From Kordiimonas aquimaris (GTDB lineage: Bacteria > Pseudomonadota > Alphaproteobacteria > Sphingomonadales > Kordiimonadaceae), in assembly GCF_025574485.1 (NCBI RefSeq), contig NZ_JAOBPO010000005.1, positions 62,001 through 126,000 on the forward strand: 64,000 nt of DNA, in the 5' to 3' direction. Positions 16,849-24,992 of this stretch are shown here, piece by piece (positions within the stretch are counted from its first letter, which is position 1; every line of letters begins with the position of its first letter). The notes under the pieces are model-generated. The model was not told the origin of the DNA and did no database searches. It was given only the letters and a program-made list of their open reading frames with translations. Position numbers and translations under genes: made by a program.

Positions 16849-17060
16849 TTGACGATTGGTAAGCTGGCAGCCCGAACTGGCGTCGGTGTCGAAACCATTC
16901 GCTATTATGAGCGCCACGACTTTCTGTCTGCACCAGATAGGCTGCCCCCGGCTGCCGGGGCTATGGCAGCGAGACAATAAACAAGGTGCGTTTTTTTCGT
17001 GAAGCGCAGTCACTCGGTTTTTCACTTGCGGAGATATGGTCGCCGGCGCAGATGTGACCA
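16849..17060 (+). pseudogene. Broken merR-family regulator
   Basis: From 16849 the frame reads LTIGKLAARTGVGVETIRYY and continues as a MerR winged helix to APDRL, then meets a stop at 16977-16979. A second piece, VRFFREAQSLGFSLAEI, continues in another frame and ends at another stop. At least one frameshift and the loss of the C-terminal metal-binding region make it non-functional. The start resembles the two intact regulators at 42770 and 44460. A decayed operator half-site (ACCTTATAGTAAAC at 16754) precedes it. Confidence 0.75.
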
Positions 17061-17164
17061 GTGCCTCCCTTAAAGCGGCCACTTCAGAACCTGGTCACTT
17101 CTCGCAAACCATGAAAGAGACATTTGGCGTCTCCCCACATGTAGTTTGCTCAATATCAAGATGA
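17060..17164 (+). pseudogene. Remnant of an AraC-family regulator C-terminus
   Basis: The frame ending in TGA at 17162-17164 reads HFSQTMKETFGVSPHVV, the second recognition helix and terminal signature of AraC/XylS proteins. Nothing of the rest is left. It follows the broken merR directly, so a recombination or deletion joined two regulator remains. Confidence 0.55.
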
Positions 17165-17198
17165 CCGTAACCACGTAGCGGGTTTGCGCAACATAATA

Positions 17199-17684
17199 TC
17201 AGTTTGCTGGCTTCTTTGGTTTATAATCGCGACTGGACGAATGTGTGTGAACTACCTTCCATGCACCATCCACCATACGGAACAAAAATGTTTCTCGGCC
17301 TGCTTTATCAAATTCCTCGCCACTTTTGCGGACTTTGCCTTTGACGCGTGTATCGGCAATAGCCCAGGCAAAACCTTCTTCGAAATAGATATCAATATCT
17401 GAGAAATCGATACTTAGATATTCGAGCGCATCCTTTTCCGGTTCCACGTGATGGGTCACAAGGTCGTCAAGCCCTTCGTTCTGGCCTCCAGACTCAATAT
17501 AGCGCGCACCATCAAAATCCAGAAAATGCTTTCTAAAGGGTGTGCCATCGCCATTTTCCCAGCCATATTCAATAGCCGTGATAATTTCTTTGATGGCTTT
17601 CTCACCTTCTGTATCCGCGAAGGCTGGACCAGGCGTTAATATGATCATAGCTGCCCAAATAAATTTTTTCAGTTGCTTCGTCAT
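17199..17684 (-). CDS. Secreted NTF2/SnoaL-like protein
   Basis: 161 residues. A signal peptide ([23 protein letters not shown]) is followed by one cone-shaped NTF2-like domain: [20 protein letters not shown] at the start, [22 protein letters not shown] in the middle, and [19 protein letters not shown] at the end, the usual terminal strand of SnoaL/CaMKII-association-like domains. The ATG at 17684 has a strong GGGGAGAG ribosome site; the longer frame from 17741 lacks support. The same domain ends the two DUF2231 proteins of this island. No catalytic residues are identified and its substrate is unknown. Confidence 0.75.
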   Translation of the reverse strand: MTKQLKKFIWAAMIILTPGPAFADTEGEKAIKEIITAIEYGWENGDGTPFRKHFLDFDGARYIESGGQNEGLDDLVTHHVEPEKDALEYLSIDFSDIDIYFEEGFAWAIADTRVKGKVRKSGEEFDKAGRETFLFRMVDGAWKVVHTHSSSRDYKPKKPAN

Positions 17685-17882
17685 TTTCTCTCCCCTTTGG
17701 TATTTTAAAGTATCTATAATAGGAAATAAGTATTTAAGCACAAGCTATTAGACGGTGCCCAAAGCAGGCGGTTCCAGATGGTTGTAAAAAGGCCGAAGTT
17801 TACGTCACCTATAGTCGGCTATCCTATTTGACGAATATGCTGCACGGGGGAGAGTGCGAGTACATAGCGAATTAGGCCAAGA

Positions 17883-18238
17883 TTAGAGTAGCGCATCTTT
17901 CGGTAATACTAAGCGCGCCATATACCGAACATCGGTATTCACACTGGCAGTTAACACCTTTGGCGTCATTATATGCTCTATCTGCACGTCGTCTCGGTTG
18001 GTCGGTGCTTTGGATTGAAAATTCGCGGTTAAGCCCGATGTCGCAGGATGTCGCGCTCAGAAACAATGCCGACTAGCCTGCCCGCGGTTGAAACTATCGG
18101 CAGATGACGGAAGGCATTTTCCCAAATTGCCGCAACGTTTCTGACATCATCGCTCCGGGCTCCAGAGTCTCAACTGGTGCCGCCATCACCTGTTCTGTCA
18201 ACAGTGCCGAAGGACGGAATGGTCGTTTCTCAGCCACC
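17883..18238 (-). pseudogene. Broken two-CBS-domain protein
   Basis: Leftward, three blocks of a CBS pair are readable in shifting frames: ALLTEQVMAAPVETLEPGA, then DDVRNVAAIWENAFRHLP followed by IVSTAGRLVGIVSERDIL, then IEHIMTPKVLTASVNTDVRY. Frameshifts separate them and a stop ends the second CBS domain early (17883-17885). CBS pairs bind adenosyl ligands and regulate channels or enzymes. This copy is dead. Confidence 0.7.
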
Positions 18239-18721
18239 TTGTATGCCTGTGCGGCTATATGTTTGCGCCCAAGATGTTCCGATGTATCCTTGCCCCATGA
18301 TTGCGGGTGGCACTATGGCACCCAGTTCTATCAGTGTCCTTCTAAATGCGCTTACACTAGGTGGGTGGTTTCCAAAAGCTGATGTATAAACTGGAGTTTA
18401 AAGCGAGGAGGTTTCGGCGATATTCTTTTGAATACCGACGAAATACAGGCACTGGGCCGTAGCCCCGACGATGACAATTGGAAAATTGTAGTCGATGAGA
18501 CGGGTGGTCCGAAAATCAGTCTGAACCAGATGGCGATGGGAACTGGCGAACCTGCGGCACTGAGCGTGCATTTGTCTAATCCGCTTACGGGTAAAGGGGG
18601 GACCTCTATATGGTGCTGGCGGCCAACGCGACCTAGGCTCTTTGCCGGCATGTTTCGAGTGTGGATGATCTTTATTGATGAGATTAAAAGAACTGGAATC
18701 TATATCCCAGTGTACAAATTC
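18239..18721. other. Region with no intact gene, probable gene remnants
   Basis: Short overlapping open frames occur on both strands (for example rightward 18428-18775 reading RSPDDDNWKIVVDETGG), but none has a ribosome site, signal or recognisable family. In view of the broken genes on its left it is probably decayed sequence. Confidence 0.45.
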
Positions 18722-19285
18722 CTAGTTTTCTTTCAAGTAAGCGATCAAATTTTCAATATCCTCAGGCTTTTTTAGACCAACGAAGGCCATTTTTGTGCCT
18801 TTAAGGGCTGTTTGTGGTTGGGCAAGGTAGTTGGTCATTGTGGCCTCATCCCAAGTCCAGCCCGATTCGAGCATCACTTTTGAATATCTGAACTTTTCCG
18901 TTTTTCCTGCTTCCTTTCCCATAATGCCGGCAAGGCTCGGGCCTACCATATTACGACCAGGCTTCAGCGTGTGACAGGCACGGCACTTGTTAAAAACCTT
19001 TTGACCTTTTACGGCGTCACCATCGGCTGATACGCTTATTGATGCAACGAATACAATAAGAATGCTGGTCATACTCCTCGTTATATACTTGATCATTTTT
19101 TCATGCATTTGCATGCTGCACATATGGTCTTTGCGGCCTTTTAATTTCATGTACTCGGCCGTTTGTTCCTTCATGGACGAATGTTCTTTTTTGCCGTCAT
19201 GGACAATGGCGGGGAATGCCTTTGTTGGAGTGATTAGTATCGCCAGCGCCGCTGACAATGGTTTTGAGAGAAGATTAGTTTTCAT
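18722..19285 (-). CDS. Class I cytochrome c, with an odd N-terminal extension
   Basis: The last ~110 residues are a cytochrome c2-like domain: heme site CRACH, then TLKPGRNMVGPSLAGIMG and the distal methionine region GTKMAFVGLKKPEDIENLIAYL. A normal signal peptide for it begins at MTSILIVFVASISVSADG (ATG at 19072, with GAGGAG immediately in front). The open frame, however, starts 71 codons earlier with its own signal-like sequence and a Met/His-rich stretch (HMCSMQMHEKM). Either the gene starts at 19072 and the upstream part is a truncated small metal-binding protein in the same frame, or the two are fused. Soluble periplasmic electron carrier. Confidence 0.8.
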   Translation of the reverse strand: MKTNLLSKPLSAALAILITPTKAFPAIVHDGKKEHSSMKEQTAEYMKLKGRKDHMCSMQMHEKMIKYITRSMTSILIVFVASISVSADGDAVKGQKVFNKCRACHTLKPGRNMVGPSLAGIMGKEAGKTEKFRYSKVMLESGWTWDEATMTNYLAQPQTALKGTKMAFVGLKKPEDIENLIAYLKEN

Positions 19286-19503
19286 GCTTTGCTCCTTATG
19301 TTTGCACTATAGTTGAGTATCGAGCCACCTCTGATTTGTTAGACACCTAACGATTTCATTTCAGTTTGCTGTTCAAAATCCACCGGTGACAACAGCCAAT
19401 TTTCACAGAAGTTTGCCTCAGTGTTCCTGCTTTGCTTTATGTCCGCGGGCTAACCGGCACCTGGTCGGCTCTCTTTCAATAATATTTCAGTCGGAATGCT
19501 TGC
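19286..19503. other. Short spacer between cytochrome genes
   Basis: About 220 bases without a gene. I see no clear promoter boxes. The hairpin of the operon to the right lies at its right end. Confidence 0.4.
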
Positions 19504-19522
19504 TCGGAGGCCAACACTCCGA
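19504..19522 (-). terminator. Short hairpin after the cytochrome operon
   Basis: TCGGAG (19504-19509) pairs with CTCCGA (19517-19522) across a 7-base loop, 17 bases beyond the stop at 19539. No strong U-run follows. Confidence 0.35.
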
Positions 19523-19538
19523 CTGTTTGTGCGTTATT

Positions 19539-19895
19539 TTACTTCCATTTAAATGACCTGCGCATATAGGCAAGGATGTCTTTTATGTCGCTTTCCGTTA
19601 GGTCGGGATTGCCGCCTTGTGGTGGCATCGCCATCTCGGCCTCCGGCCGGTCAAGGCCGTCTGTCACGGTTTGCAACAACTCGGCATCACTTTTTGAAAA
19701 GGGACCATTTTTTCTAGTCAAGTCGGGCATGCCGGCAAAGGCCCCTTTGCCGTTTCCGCCATGACAGGCAATGCAGGTTTCCTCGTATCTTTCCTTGCCG
19801 TTGGCGATGTCGATGAACTGCGCACCGGCAACACCAGACAAAAGTATGATGGAAGTCGATGTGGCGAGCACTCTGAATATCGTTCGTTTTTTCAT
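19539..19895 (-). CDS. Small periplasmic cytochrome c
   Basis: 118 residues. The signal peptide (MKKRTIFRVLATSTSIILLSGVAGA) is followed by one cytochrome c domain with CIACHG (about residue 41) and the distal methionine in EAEMAMPPQGG. The terminal helix DIKDILAYMRRSF is typical of cytochrome c555/c6-like carriers. The ATG at 19895 is used; the frame upstream overlaps the preceding gene and has no signal peptide. It lies 10 bases after the upstream heme protein, in the operon running from the small protein at 22060 through the porin. Confidence 0.88.
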   Translation of the reverse strand: MKKRTIFRVLATSTSIILLSGVAGAQFIDIANGKERYEETCIACHGGNGKGAFAGMPDLTRKNGPFSKSDAELLQTVTDGLDRPEAEMAMPPQGGNPDLTESDIKDILAYMRRSFKWK

Positions 19896-19905
19896 GGCTG
19901 TTGTC

Positions 19906-20199
19906 CTAGTTGTTGCTCGCCTGCAAGAAGGCTCTGATGTCGCGCGCGACATCACCGGGAATGTTGGCGCGCACCCGCATATGGGCGATGTCCACCTGCC
20001 ATTCCTCATCGGAGTTGTCTTGCGCGCTTCTCATATTGTGGCAGCGGGCGCAGTTCTTGGCCCAGGCCTTGGCCCCGCGGGCAAATTGCATTGGATCTGC
20101 TTTAGGTTTGTCAGCTTGGGCAAGTGCGGCGCCCAAACCCAGTAACGCAACCGTTGCTGCTACAAACATAAGCGGAATAAAATCTCTTTTCCGTGTCAT
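19906..20199 (-). CDS. Small periplasmic c-type heme protein
   Basis: 97 residues. A signal peptide (MTRKRDFIPLMFVAATVALLG, ending ALAQA) is followed by a heme site, CARCHN, and the short helical C-terminus DVARDIRAFLQASN. The domain is smaller than a standard cytochrome c; MRVRANIPGD supplies a possible axial Met. GGAG lies eight bases before the ATG at 20199. It sits between the porin and the next cytochrome, so the two carriers probably work with the porin product; the substrate is not evident. Confidence 0.82.
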   Translation of the reverse strand: MTRKRDFIPLMFVAATVALLGLGAALAQADKPKADPMQFARGAKAWAKNCARCHNMRSAQDNSDEEWQVDIAHMRVRANIPGDVARDIRAFLQASNN

Positions 20200-20220
20200 C
20201 GGAATATCTCCTTTCATTTC

Positions 20221-21558
20221 TTAGAAACCGTAGGACAACTGAAGCTGAAGGCGGGTATCGTCTTCACGCTCGCTGGCCATATAATTGCGGAATTCAATCG
20301 CGCTCTTGACCACTACAGACGGGGAAACCCAATAGTTAAGGCCAATGTTAAACCTTTTCTCGTTGAGTTCGTCCTCCAGGTCATGGTCTCCTTCCACTGT
20401 GAACCGTCCGTAGCGAACAACGGGTTCAAGCTTCTGGAAAAACGATGAGTCTGAAACACCCGACATACGATAGGCGACCTGGGCATACCAGGCTTCCCAC
20501 GAGAGCGGTTCGATCACATCTCCATGATCATCGTCTGGGTCGCCAAGGCCCTTCAGATTGGCGTTAAGATACTCCGCGCGGATGTCCCAATTGCCTTTAG
20601 TAAAAGCGGCGTCAAACCCCCACAGGTCGTAATCTCGCAGAGGCAGGTCTTGTAGGTCGCCGGAATCAGCTACCACGCTCGCTAGGACTTCGTCGTCATC
20701 GTGATCGTCGTCGGGCTCCTCTTCCCCCTCGGCTGTCACTTTGGCAAACAGGAAGGAGCCACCAATTTCAAGATTATCAATAGGGAAGAAGGCCGCACGC
20801 CCACTGATGGCTTTGTTTGAATTGTCGTCACGACCAAAGCCCTCCAGTTCCACACCGTCATGCCCCAGACGCGGACCGTTACCGACCGCCACGGAGTAGG
20901 TGAATAATCGCTCACCGACAGGGATACCGCCCCTGAGCATAAGCCCCACATCGCTAAGCGGCTGAATACCGCCGTGACCAAAACCGACGGGTGCATTTGT
21001 CAATCGGTTGATCCAGCTCGGGTGTAACCGTTCCTGAAACTGACCGACAGGGCTGAGAAACTTCCCTGCTACCAGAACCGCGTTGTCGTGCAGCAGAAAA
21101 TCAAGTTGACTATATTCCAGTTCAAGGTCGGTTTCGCCGCCGTCCATTGTGGTGACCTGAAACTCTGATTCGAACAGAACCAGATCTTTATAGAGGAAAT
21201 GGAATGCGGGGTTGAACTTGCCGCTGGTGAAGGTGTCTGAGTTTTCACCGTCGCTGAACTCAATACCCACATCGGCGTAACCTGCCATGTGCCAGGCATT
21301 TGGTCGCACTTGATCAGCGGCCAACACCGCCTTTTGGGCACGGTTATCCGCTTTTTCGGCAAGTTTCTTTGATTGATCTGCTTGCGTTTTTGTTTCTGCA
21401 AGCTGTTTTTTCAGTGCATCCAACTCTGCCTGGAGCGTATCTAGCCGTTCCAGAATTTGAGCTTGTTCCGTGCTCTGAGCGTATGTGGGGGTCAGGCCCA
21501 GTGCCGACACAGCGCATGCCATGCTGGTAGCCACGCCCCAGTAAGAAATTGCTCTCAT
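20221..21558 (-). CDS. Outer-membrane porin with N-terminal coiled coil
   Basis: 445 residues. The signal peptide (about 1-26, ending TPTYAQ) is followed by a coiled coil (residues 29-75, rich in A, K, Q, E and L heptads), then a beta-barrel of alternating strands ending in the outer-membrane signature LQLQLSYGF. The type resembles phosphate-selective or OprO/OprP-like trimeric porins. An acidic loop with repeated Asp and His (PDDDHDDDE and DPDDDHGD) is unusual and could attract metal cations. The ATG at 21558 has a GGAGAG ribosome site. It is in one operon with two heme proteins and the small protein at 22060. Confidence 0.85.
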   Translation of the reverse strand: MRAISYWGVATSMACAVSALGLTPTYAQSTEQAQILERLDTLQAELDALKKQLAETKTQADQSKKLAEKADNRAQKAVLAADQVRPNAWHMAGYADVGIEFSDGENSDTFTSGKFNPAFHFLYKDLVLFESEFQVTTMDGGETDLELEYSQLDFLLHDNAVLVAGKFLSPVGQFQERLHPSWINRLTNAPVGFGHGGIQPLSDVGLMLRGGIPVGERLFTYSVAVGNGPRLGHDGVELEGFGRDDNSNKAISGRAAFFPIDNLEIGGSFLFAKVTAEGEEEPDDDHDDDEVLASVVADSGDLQDLPLRDYDLWGFDAAFTKGNWDIRAEYLNANLKGLGDPDDDHGDVIEPLSWEAWYAQVAYRMSGVSDSSFFQKLEPVVRYGRFTVEGDHDLEDELNEKRFNIGLNYWVSPSVVVKSAIEFRNYMASEREDDTRLQLQLSYGF

Positions 21559-21670
21559 GGCAACTCTCCAAAACTGTAAATTGATGTAAGATCCCGATTG
21601 CCGGGCAAACCAGACGCCATGACCCTTAAAAGGGTTCATTCAAAAAAAGGTCGAGAGCGTGCGATGGGGT

Positions 21671-22060
21671 TCAACAGTGTTTGGGCGGGTGTGGAGCAAC
21701 TTCTGGATTTAGAGAGTGGGGGGCATGCTCAGCATTGATGAACACGATGTGTGAATTCAAATCAGGTACGAAAAAACGAAGGTTTTGCAGGGTAAATACA
21801 GGAGGAGCAGGTACAAAATCTGCCGCGGTATTCTCCAAAGGTATATCTTCAACGCTCATAAAATGGCCGCAGAAAACCTCCTCGGAGGCTCCAACGTTTG
21901 TGGCAAGTGACGAAAGGTTGGACAACATCCCGTCCCAAGAGGTGATACAGGTATCGTAATTGCTCTCGGTCTCGACAGCATACGCCGACAGGCTCGCAAC
22001 TGGCCAAACAGCCACTGCAAAAGCAAGGAGCGGTAAGAGTATTTTACGCCAGCCTTTCAT
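21671..22060 (-). CDS. Small secreted protein heading the porin-cytochrome operon
   Basis: 129 residues. A signal peptide (1-27, ending SLSAYA) is followed by a soluble region with three scattered Cys (DTCITS, EEVFCGHF and the C-terminal residue) and a tail HSLNPEVAPHPPKHC with paired prolines and His/Cys. The organisation matches the other CzcI-like small proteins in this island. It starts 34 bases after the -10 box of the promoter at 22094-22124. Function unknown. Confidence 0.6.
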   Translation of the reverse strand: MKGWRKILLPLLAFAVAVWPVASLSAYAVETESNYDTCITSWDGMLSNLSSLATNVGASEEVFCGHFMSVEDIPLENTAADFVPAPPVFTLQNLRFFVPDLNSHIVFINAEHAPHSLNPEVAPHPPKHC

Positions 22061-22093
22061 ATGCCAAGCCTTTCAAGCATCAAATTATAGCCG

Positions 22094-22124
22094 GATATAA
22101 AAGACCTTCCTTGATTTTGGTCAA
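22094..22124 (-). promoter_or_regulatory. MerR-type promoter of the porin-cytochrome operon
   Basis: Leftward -35 TTGACC (22119-22124) and -10 TATATC (22094-22099) are separated by 19 bases; GACC and GGTC form an inverted repeat in and next to the spacer. The CueR-like gene at 22201 is divergent, the classic arrangement. Confidence 0.75.
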
Positions 22125-22200
22125 ATACACTCAGGAGCGGGTAAGTTAGTAAAGTTGCAAAAGGGTTCATGTAATTCAATGCTTGGATAGAGGTATTGTT

Positions 22201-22602
22201 ATGGACGCACTTATGCAAATTGGCCAGGCAGCCGAATGGGTTGGCCTGCCCGAAAAAACCATCCGATATTATGAAGGCATAGGACTCGTTTCGCCGTTGA
22301 GGGCGGAAAACGGATTCCGACTGTTTCGGAAACAAGACATTCAATCGCTTATTGTCGTTAAAGGTGCTCGTGGCCTGGGTTTTTCTATAGAAGACAGCAG
22401 ATCGTTGTTGACACTTTATAAAAACCAAGACCGCACAAGCGCGGACGTCAAGCTTCTGGCGACAAAGCAACTGGAAGAAACGCGAGAGAAGATCGCACAG
22501 CTTCGATCTCTCGAAGAAAAACTGAAGCATCTGACGGATCAATGTCGAGGCAACGAAGAGCCGGATTGCCCCATACTGGATTTCTTGGTTCGGTACCAAT
22601 AG
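22201..22602 (+). CDS. CueR-like copper-responsive regulator
   Basis: 133 residues. The winged HTH is MQIGQAAEWVGLPEKTIRYYEGIG. The C-terminal metal loop is CRGNEEPDCPILDFL, two cysteines separated by seven residues followed by PI, the arrangement of CueR/HmrR that binds Cu(I), Ag(I) or Au(I). The Cys found in the middle of Hg- and Zn-type members is replaced (RTSADV), as expected for monovalent-ion sensors. The start is ATG 22201; a TTG at 22183 is possible. It is divergent from the porin-cytochrome operon and possibly also controls the other TTGACC-type promoters of the island. Confidence 0.85.
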   Translation: MDALMQIGQAAEWVGLPEKTIRYYEGIGLVSPLRAENGFRLFRKQDIQSLIVVKGARGLGFSIEDSRSLLTLYKNQDRTSADVKLLATKQLEETREKIAQLRSLEEKLKHLTDQCRGNEEPDCPILDFLVRYQ

Positions 22603-22661
22603 CTGTCTCCGAAGGCTTCCGCATTGATACCAAGCTGGCGCTATGCGACGCTCGCTTGGTA

Positions 22662-22952
22662 TCAACTTGGGGGAGCTACCTTTTGCTGGTTAAAGAGATT
22701 GTAGAGGGCGCCCCATAATAAGGCGATATACCAGCCATAGGCATAGGTTTCGACGAGGCCGAGCACAAAACTCGTCAAAGTTAACCACTCAAATCCAGGC
22801 AAAAATATTTCCCATGCCGTGTGCATTGCCATCTCGGGCATCAAGAGATCAAATGACACGCAGAGGATGAAAGTTATTGCAAGGAAAAGGCTCATGCTAT
22901 TGCCTAGCGCCGAAATTCTTATCATGGGAGGGTCAGATTGGTTGTCTTGCAT
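22662..22952 (-). CDS. DUF5676-family membrane protein
   Basis: 96 residues with two membrane helices. The sequence shows the family pattern: LGNSMSLFLAITFILCVSFD (helix 1), AMHTAWEIFLPGFEWL (loop), and SFVLGLVETYAYGWYIALLW (helix 2). DUF5676 proteins are found with copper and other metal resistance genes; their function is not known. It is downstream of a cytochrome c gene (23500-23009) on the same strand, 56 bases apart, and both are probably under the promoter at 23612-23642. Confidence 0.85.
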   Translation of the reverse strand: MQDNQSDPPMIRISALGNSMSLFLAITFILCVSFDLLMPEMAMHTAWEIFLPGFEWLTLTSFVLGLVETYAYGWYIALLWGALYNLFNQQKVAPPS

Positions 22953-23008
22953 AATCTTGGTCCTTTTCTTTTTTTCAAAAGAAGTTTGTATTAAAATTAG
23001 TTAGTTGG

Positions 23009-23500
23009 TTATTGGTTTTGCTTTTCATTTGCAGCGGTTATGGCGTCATGTTTCTTTCTAATGTTGTCCGGCCACCGGCTTTTTATGTATGAAAGTGCAG
23101 CAACAATTTCTGTATCACTAAGAATGTCATTATAGGCTGGCATATCACTTTGATATGTAGGATCACCTATGAGAGCTGCCGGGCCATATTTGGTGATGTT
23201 GAACAAAACATCTTCTGTATGGTGCCATGTGTGACCAAATTCATCGTGAGGTGGTGCCGGAAATCGTCCATTTTTTTTCCGCTGCCGCCATGACAGCTCT
23301 CCCTCAAGGTCAAAACCATGACAGGAAGCGCAATTTTGGTCATAGATTTGGCGGCCGAGCGAAACGACACCAATGTTGTCAGGTTCAAACGAAATGACCA
23401 GTTCAGCAGATTCGGAAACAGGATCATCAGCGTAATATTGTGCCGCAATCAGGATGCCCGCCAACGCAAGTACCAAAACAACTGCATTCCTTGCTTTCAT
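23009..23500 (-). CDS. Membrane-anchored or secreted cytochrome c
   Basis: 163 residues. An N-terminal hydrophobic segment (VVLVLALAGILIAAQYY) acts as a signal or anchor. The cytochrome c domain has heme site CASCHG (about residue 58) and a distal methionine in QSDMPAYNDILSDTEIVAAL; the basic tail RWPDNIRKKHDA closes it. Cytochromes of this pattern accompany DUF5676 and copper genes in other proteobacteria. It is the first gene of a two-gene operon behind a CueR-type promoter, so its expression is probably metal-induced. Confidence 0.85.
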   Translation of the reverse strand: MKARNAVVLVLALAGILIAAQYYADDPVSESAELVISFEPDNIGVVSLGRQIYDQNCASCHGFDLEGELSWRQRKKNGRFPAPPHDEFGHTWHHTEDVLFNITKYGPAALIGDPTYQSDMPAYNDILSDTEIVAALSYIKSRWPDNIRKKHDAITAANEKQNQ

Positions 23501-23611
23501 CTGAACAACCTATGCTTCACCCTGACTATTGTGTGCTAACAGGAACTTATCTTGTGTTGGGTGAATTCAGATAGTTTCGTTAGCATCGCCTTACTCGACC
23601 ATATAAGCGGA

Positions 23612-23642
23612 ACTATAAAGGTTCCAGCTGATGGAAGGTCAA
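23612..23642 (-). promoter_or_regulatory. CueR-type promoter of the cytochrome c/DUF5676 operon
   Basis: Leftward -35 TTGACC (23637-23642), 19-base spacer, -10 TATAGT (23612-23617). The spacer holds the dyad CTTCCA/TGGAA around TCAGC, close to known CueR operators. The ATG is about 110 bases downstream. Confidence 0.8.
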
Positions 23643-23761
23643 AGACTTTTTAATAGTCGCCACCAGCTAATGGGAAACTCACATGCGCAGTCCCAGAAAC
23701 GGAGATTTCTTTATCCATGATTTACGGTATCTGATTAACGTTTTGGCCGGAGCAAAACACT

Positions 23762-24979
23762 CTAACCAACCGGCAAAGCAAAAAAGAAAACTGCTAATAG
23801 TATGGCGCCAAGCACTGTTAAACTCAGAAGGTGTAACACCTTAAGACCATTTGTAGGCTTGCGAGCCCGCAAAACAAAAGAAATCCCTGTTTGCAGCAAA
23901 TAATATGCGGCAAAGGCACGTGAGGCAATTGCCACGATTTCGAAGATATCAGCGGTCCAGACCAAAAGTATACCAAGCGCTGCAACAATCAAATATGTCC
24001 ATGCAGCGCTTATGCGGCCCGACGTCTGCTCCTCCATCAGTCCACCAGAACCGACGGTATCAGCAACGGCAGCACTGAACTGGCTCATCACCGCCGCAAC
24101 AATCAACATCAATGGAAGAATGCTCGCAGCAAATGAAGAGAGGAAGATTATTGATGTTTCATCTGGCCTGCCTTGTTCCAGGTGATGCAGTAACGGCAGC
24201 AGCAAAGCAACGAAAGCGACGTACATAACGCTCGATAATAGCTGAGCGAGCAACATGCTTCTGGCTCTGATAGCGGCAGAATACCCGTTCGAGAGATACC
24301 GGGAGGTCTCGAAGCCCTGAACCAATAGAAGCATACCCGCCAGCATCCCTAATTTCTCGCCTATCGTTAAATGATCAGCGACAACACCGTCTATCTGAAA
24401 CCCTTCGACGACGTTGTGATGGAACAAGCCGATCATGAGCGACACCACAATCGCCAGTTTGATGGAAACCGACACCGTCTCCATGCGCTCAAGCCCGGCA
24501 AGACCCGACCACGCACCTATGGCGCTTATGGCGAGCAAAATAACCGTTGTCATGATTTGAGCCCAGAGCGCCACATTGTAACCGAAGCCCTCCAGAACAA
24601 ACGACGACATCAAGCGGAGATAGAAGGCGATTGAGATCACATAGGCCGCAAACAACACAACGCGAGACATCTGCTCCATAAGCTGAAGATGTGGGTCACC
24701 GTCGGCTTGGTTCAGAAGGGGCTCCGCATGTCTGATATTAAACCGGATGACCGAACCGATCCAGATGGCAACGCCCGCAATTGCGGCCATCGCCAACGGC
24801 GCCAACTTACCAACAACTTCTGCCAATAGCGGCGCGACAATCAAAAAACCGCTTCCAATGATCGACGCAAGCGGCGTTACTGTCGCAGTCCAAAACAAGT
24901 TTTTTCTGACGCGCCGCAACTGCAGCAATAAAAAAATTGCAGAGGCGACCAGTATCAATGTGATGTCTAGTATTGGCAT
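23762..24979 (-). CDS. APC-superfamily membrane transporter
   Basis: 405 residues with about eleven hydrophobic segments. The conserved unwound helix 1 region of APC/LeuT-fold carriers is visible as PLASIIGSGFLIVAPLLAE. The start MPILDITLILV (ATG 24979) is taken because the longer frame to 25066 overlaps the upstream permease. It immediately follows another APC permease (13 bases between them), so they probably form a pair, possibly a heteromeric or dual-substrate system. Amino acids or amines are the usual substrates of the family. The substrate is not known here. Confidence 0.75.
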   Translation of the reverse strand: MPILDITLILVASAIFLLLQLRRVRKNLFWTATVTPLASIIGSGFLIVAPLLAEVVGKLAPLAMAAIAGVAIWIGSVIRFNIRHAEPLLNQADGDPHLQLMEQMSRVVLFAAYVISIAFYLRLMSSFVLEGFGYNVALWAQIMTTVILLAISAIGAWSGLAGLERMETVSVSIKLAIVVSLMIGLFHHNVVEGFQIDGVVADHLTIGEKLGMLAGMLLLVQGFETSRYLSNGYSAAIRARSMLLAQLLSSVMYVAFVALLLPLLHHLEQGRPDETSIIFLSSFAASILPLMLIVAAVMSQFSAAVADTVGSGGLMEEQTSGRISAAWTYLIVAALGILLVWTADIFEIVAIASRAFAAYYLLQTGISFVLRARKPTNGLKVLHLLSLTVLGAILLAVFFFALPVG

Positions 24980-24992
24980 GATAATGTGCCTG

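Noticed and set aside
18428-18775. Rightward 115-codon frame
   Set aside because: It overlaps the end of the cytochrome gene, has no ribosome site or signal, and lies in a region of broken genes. Kept only as possible remnant.
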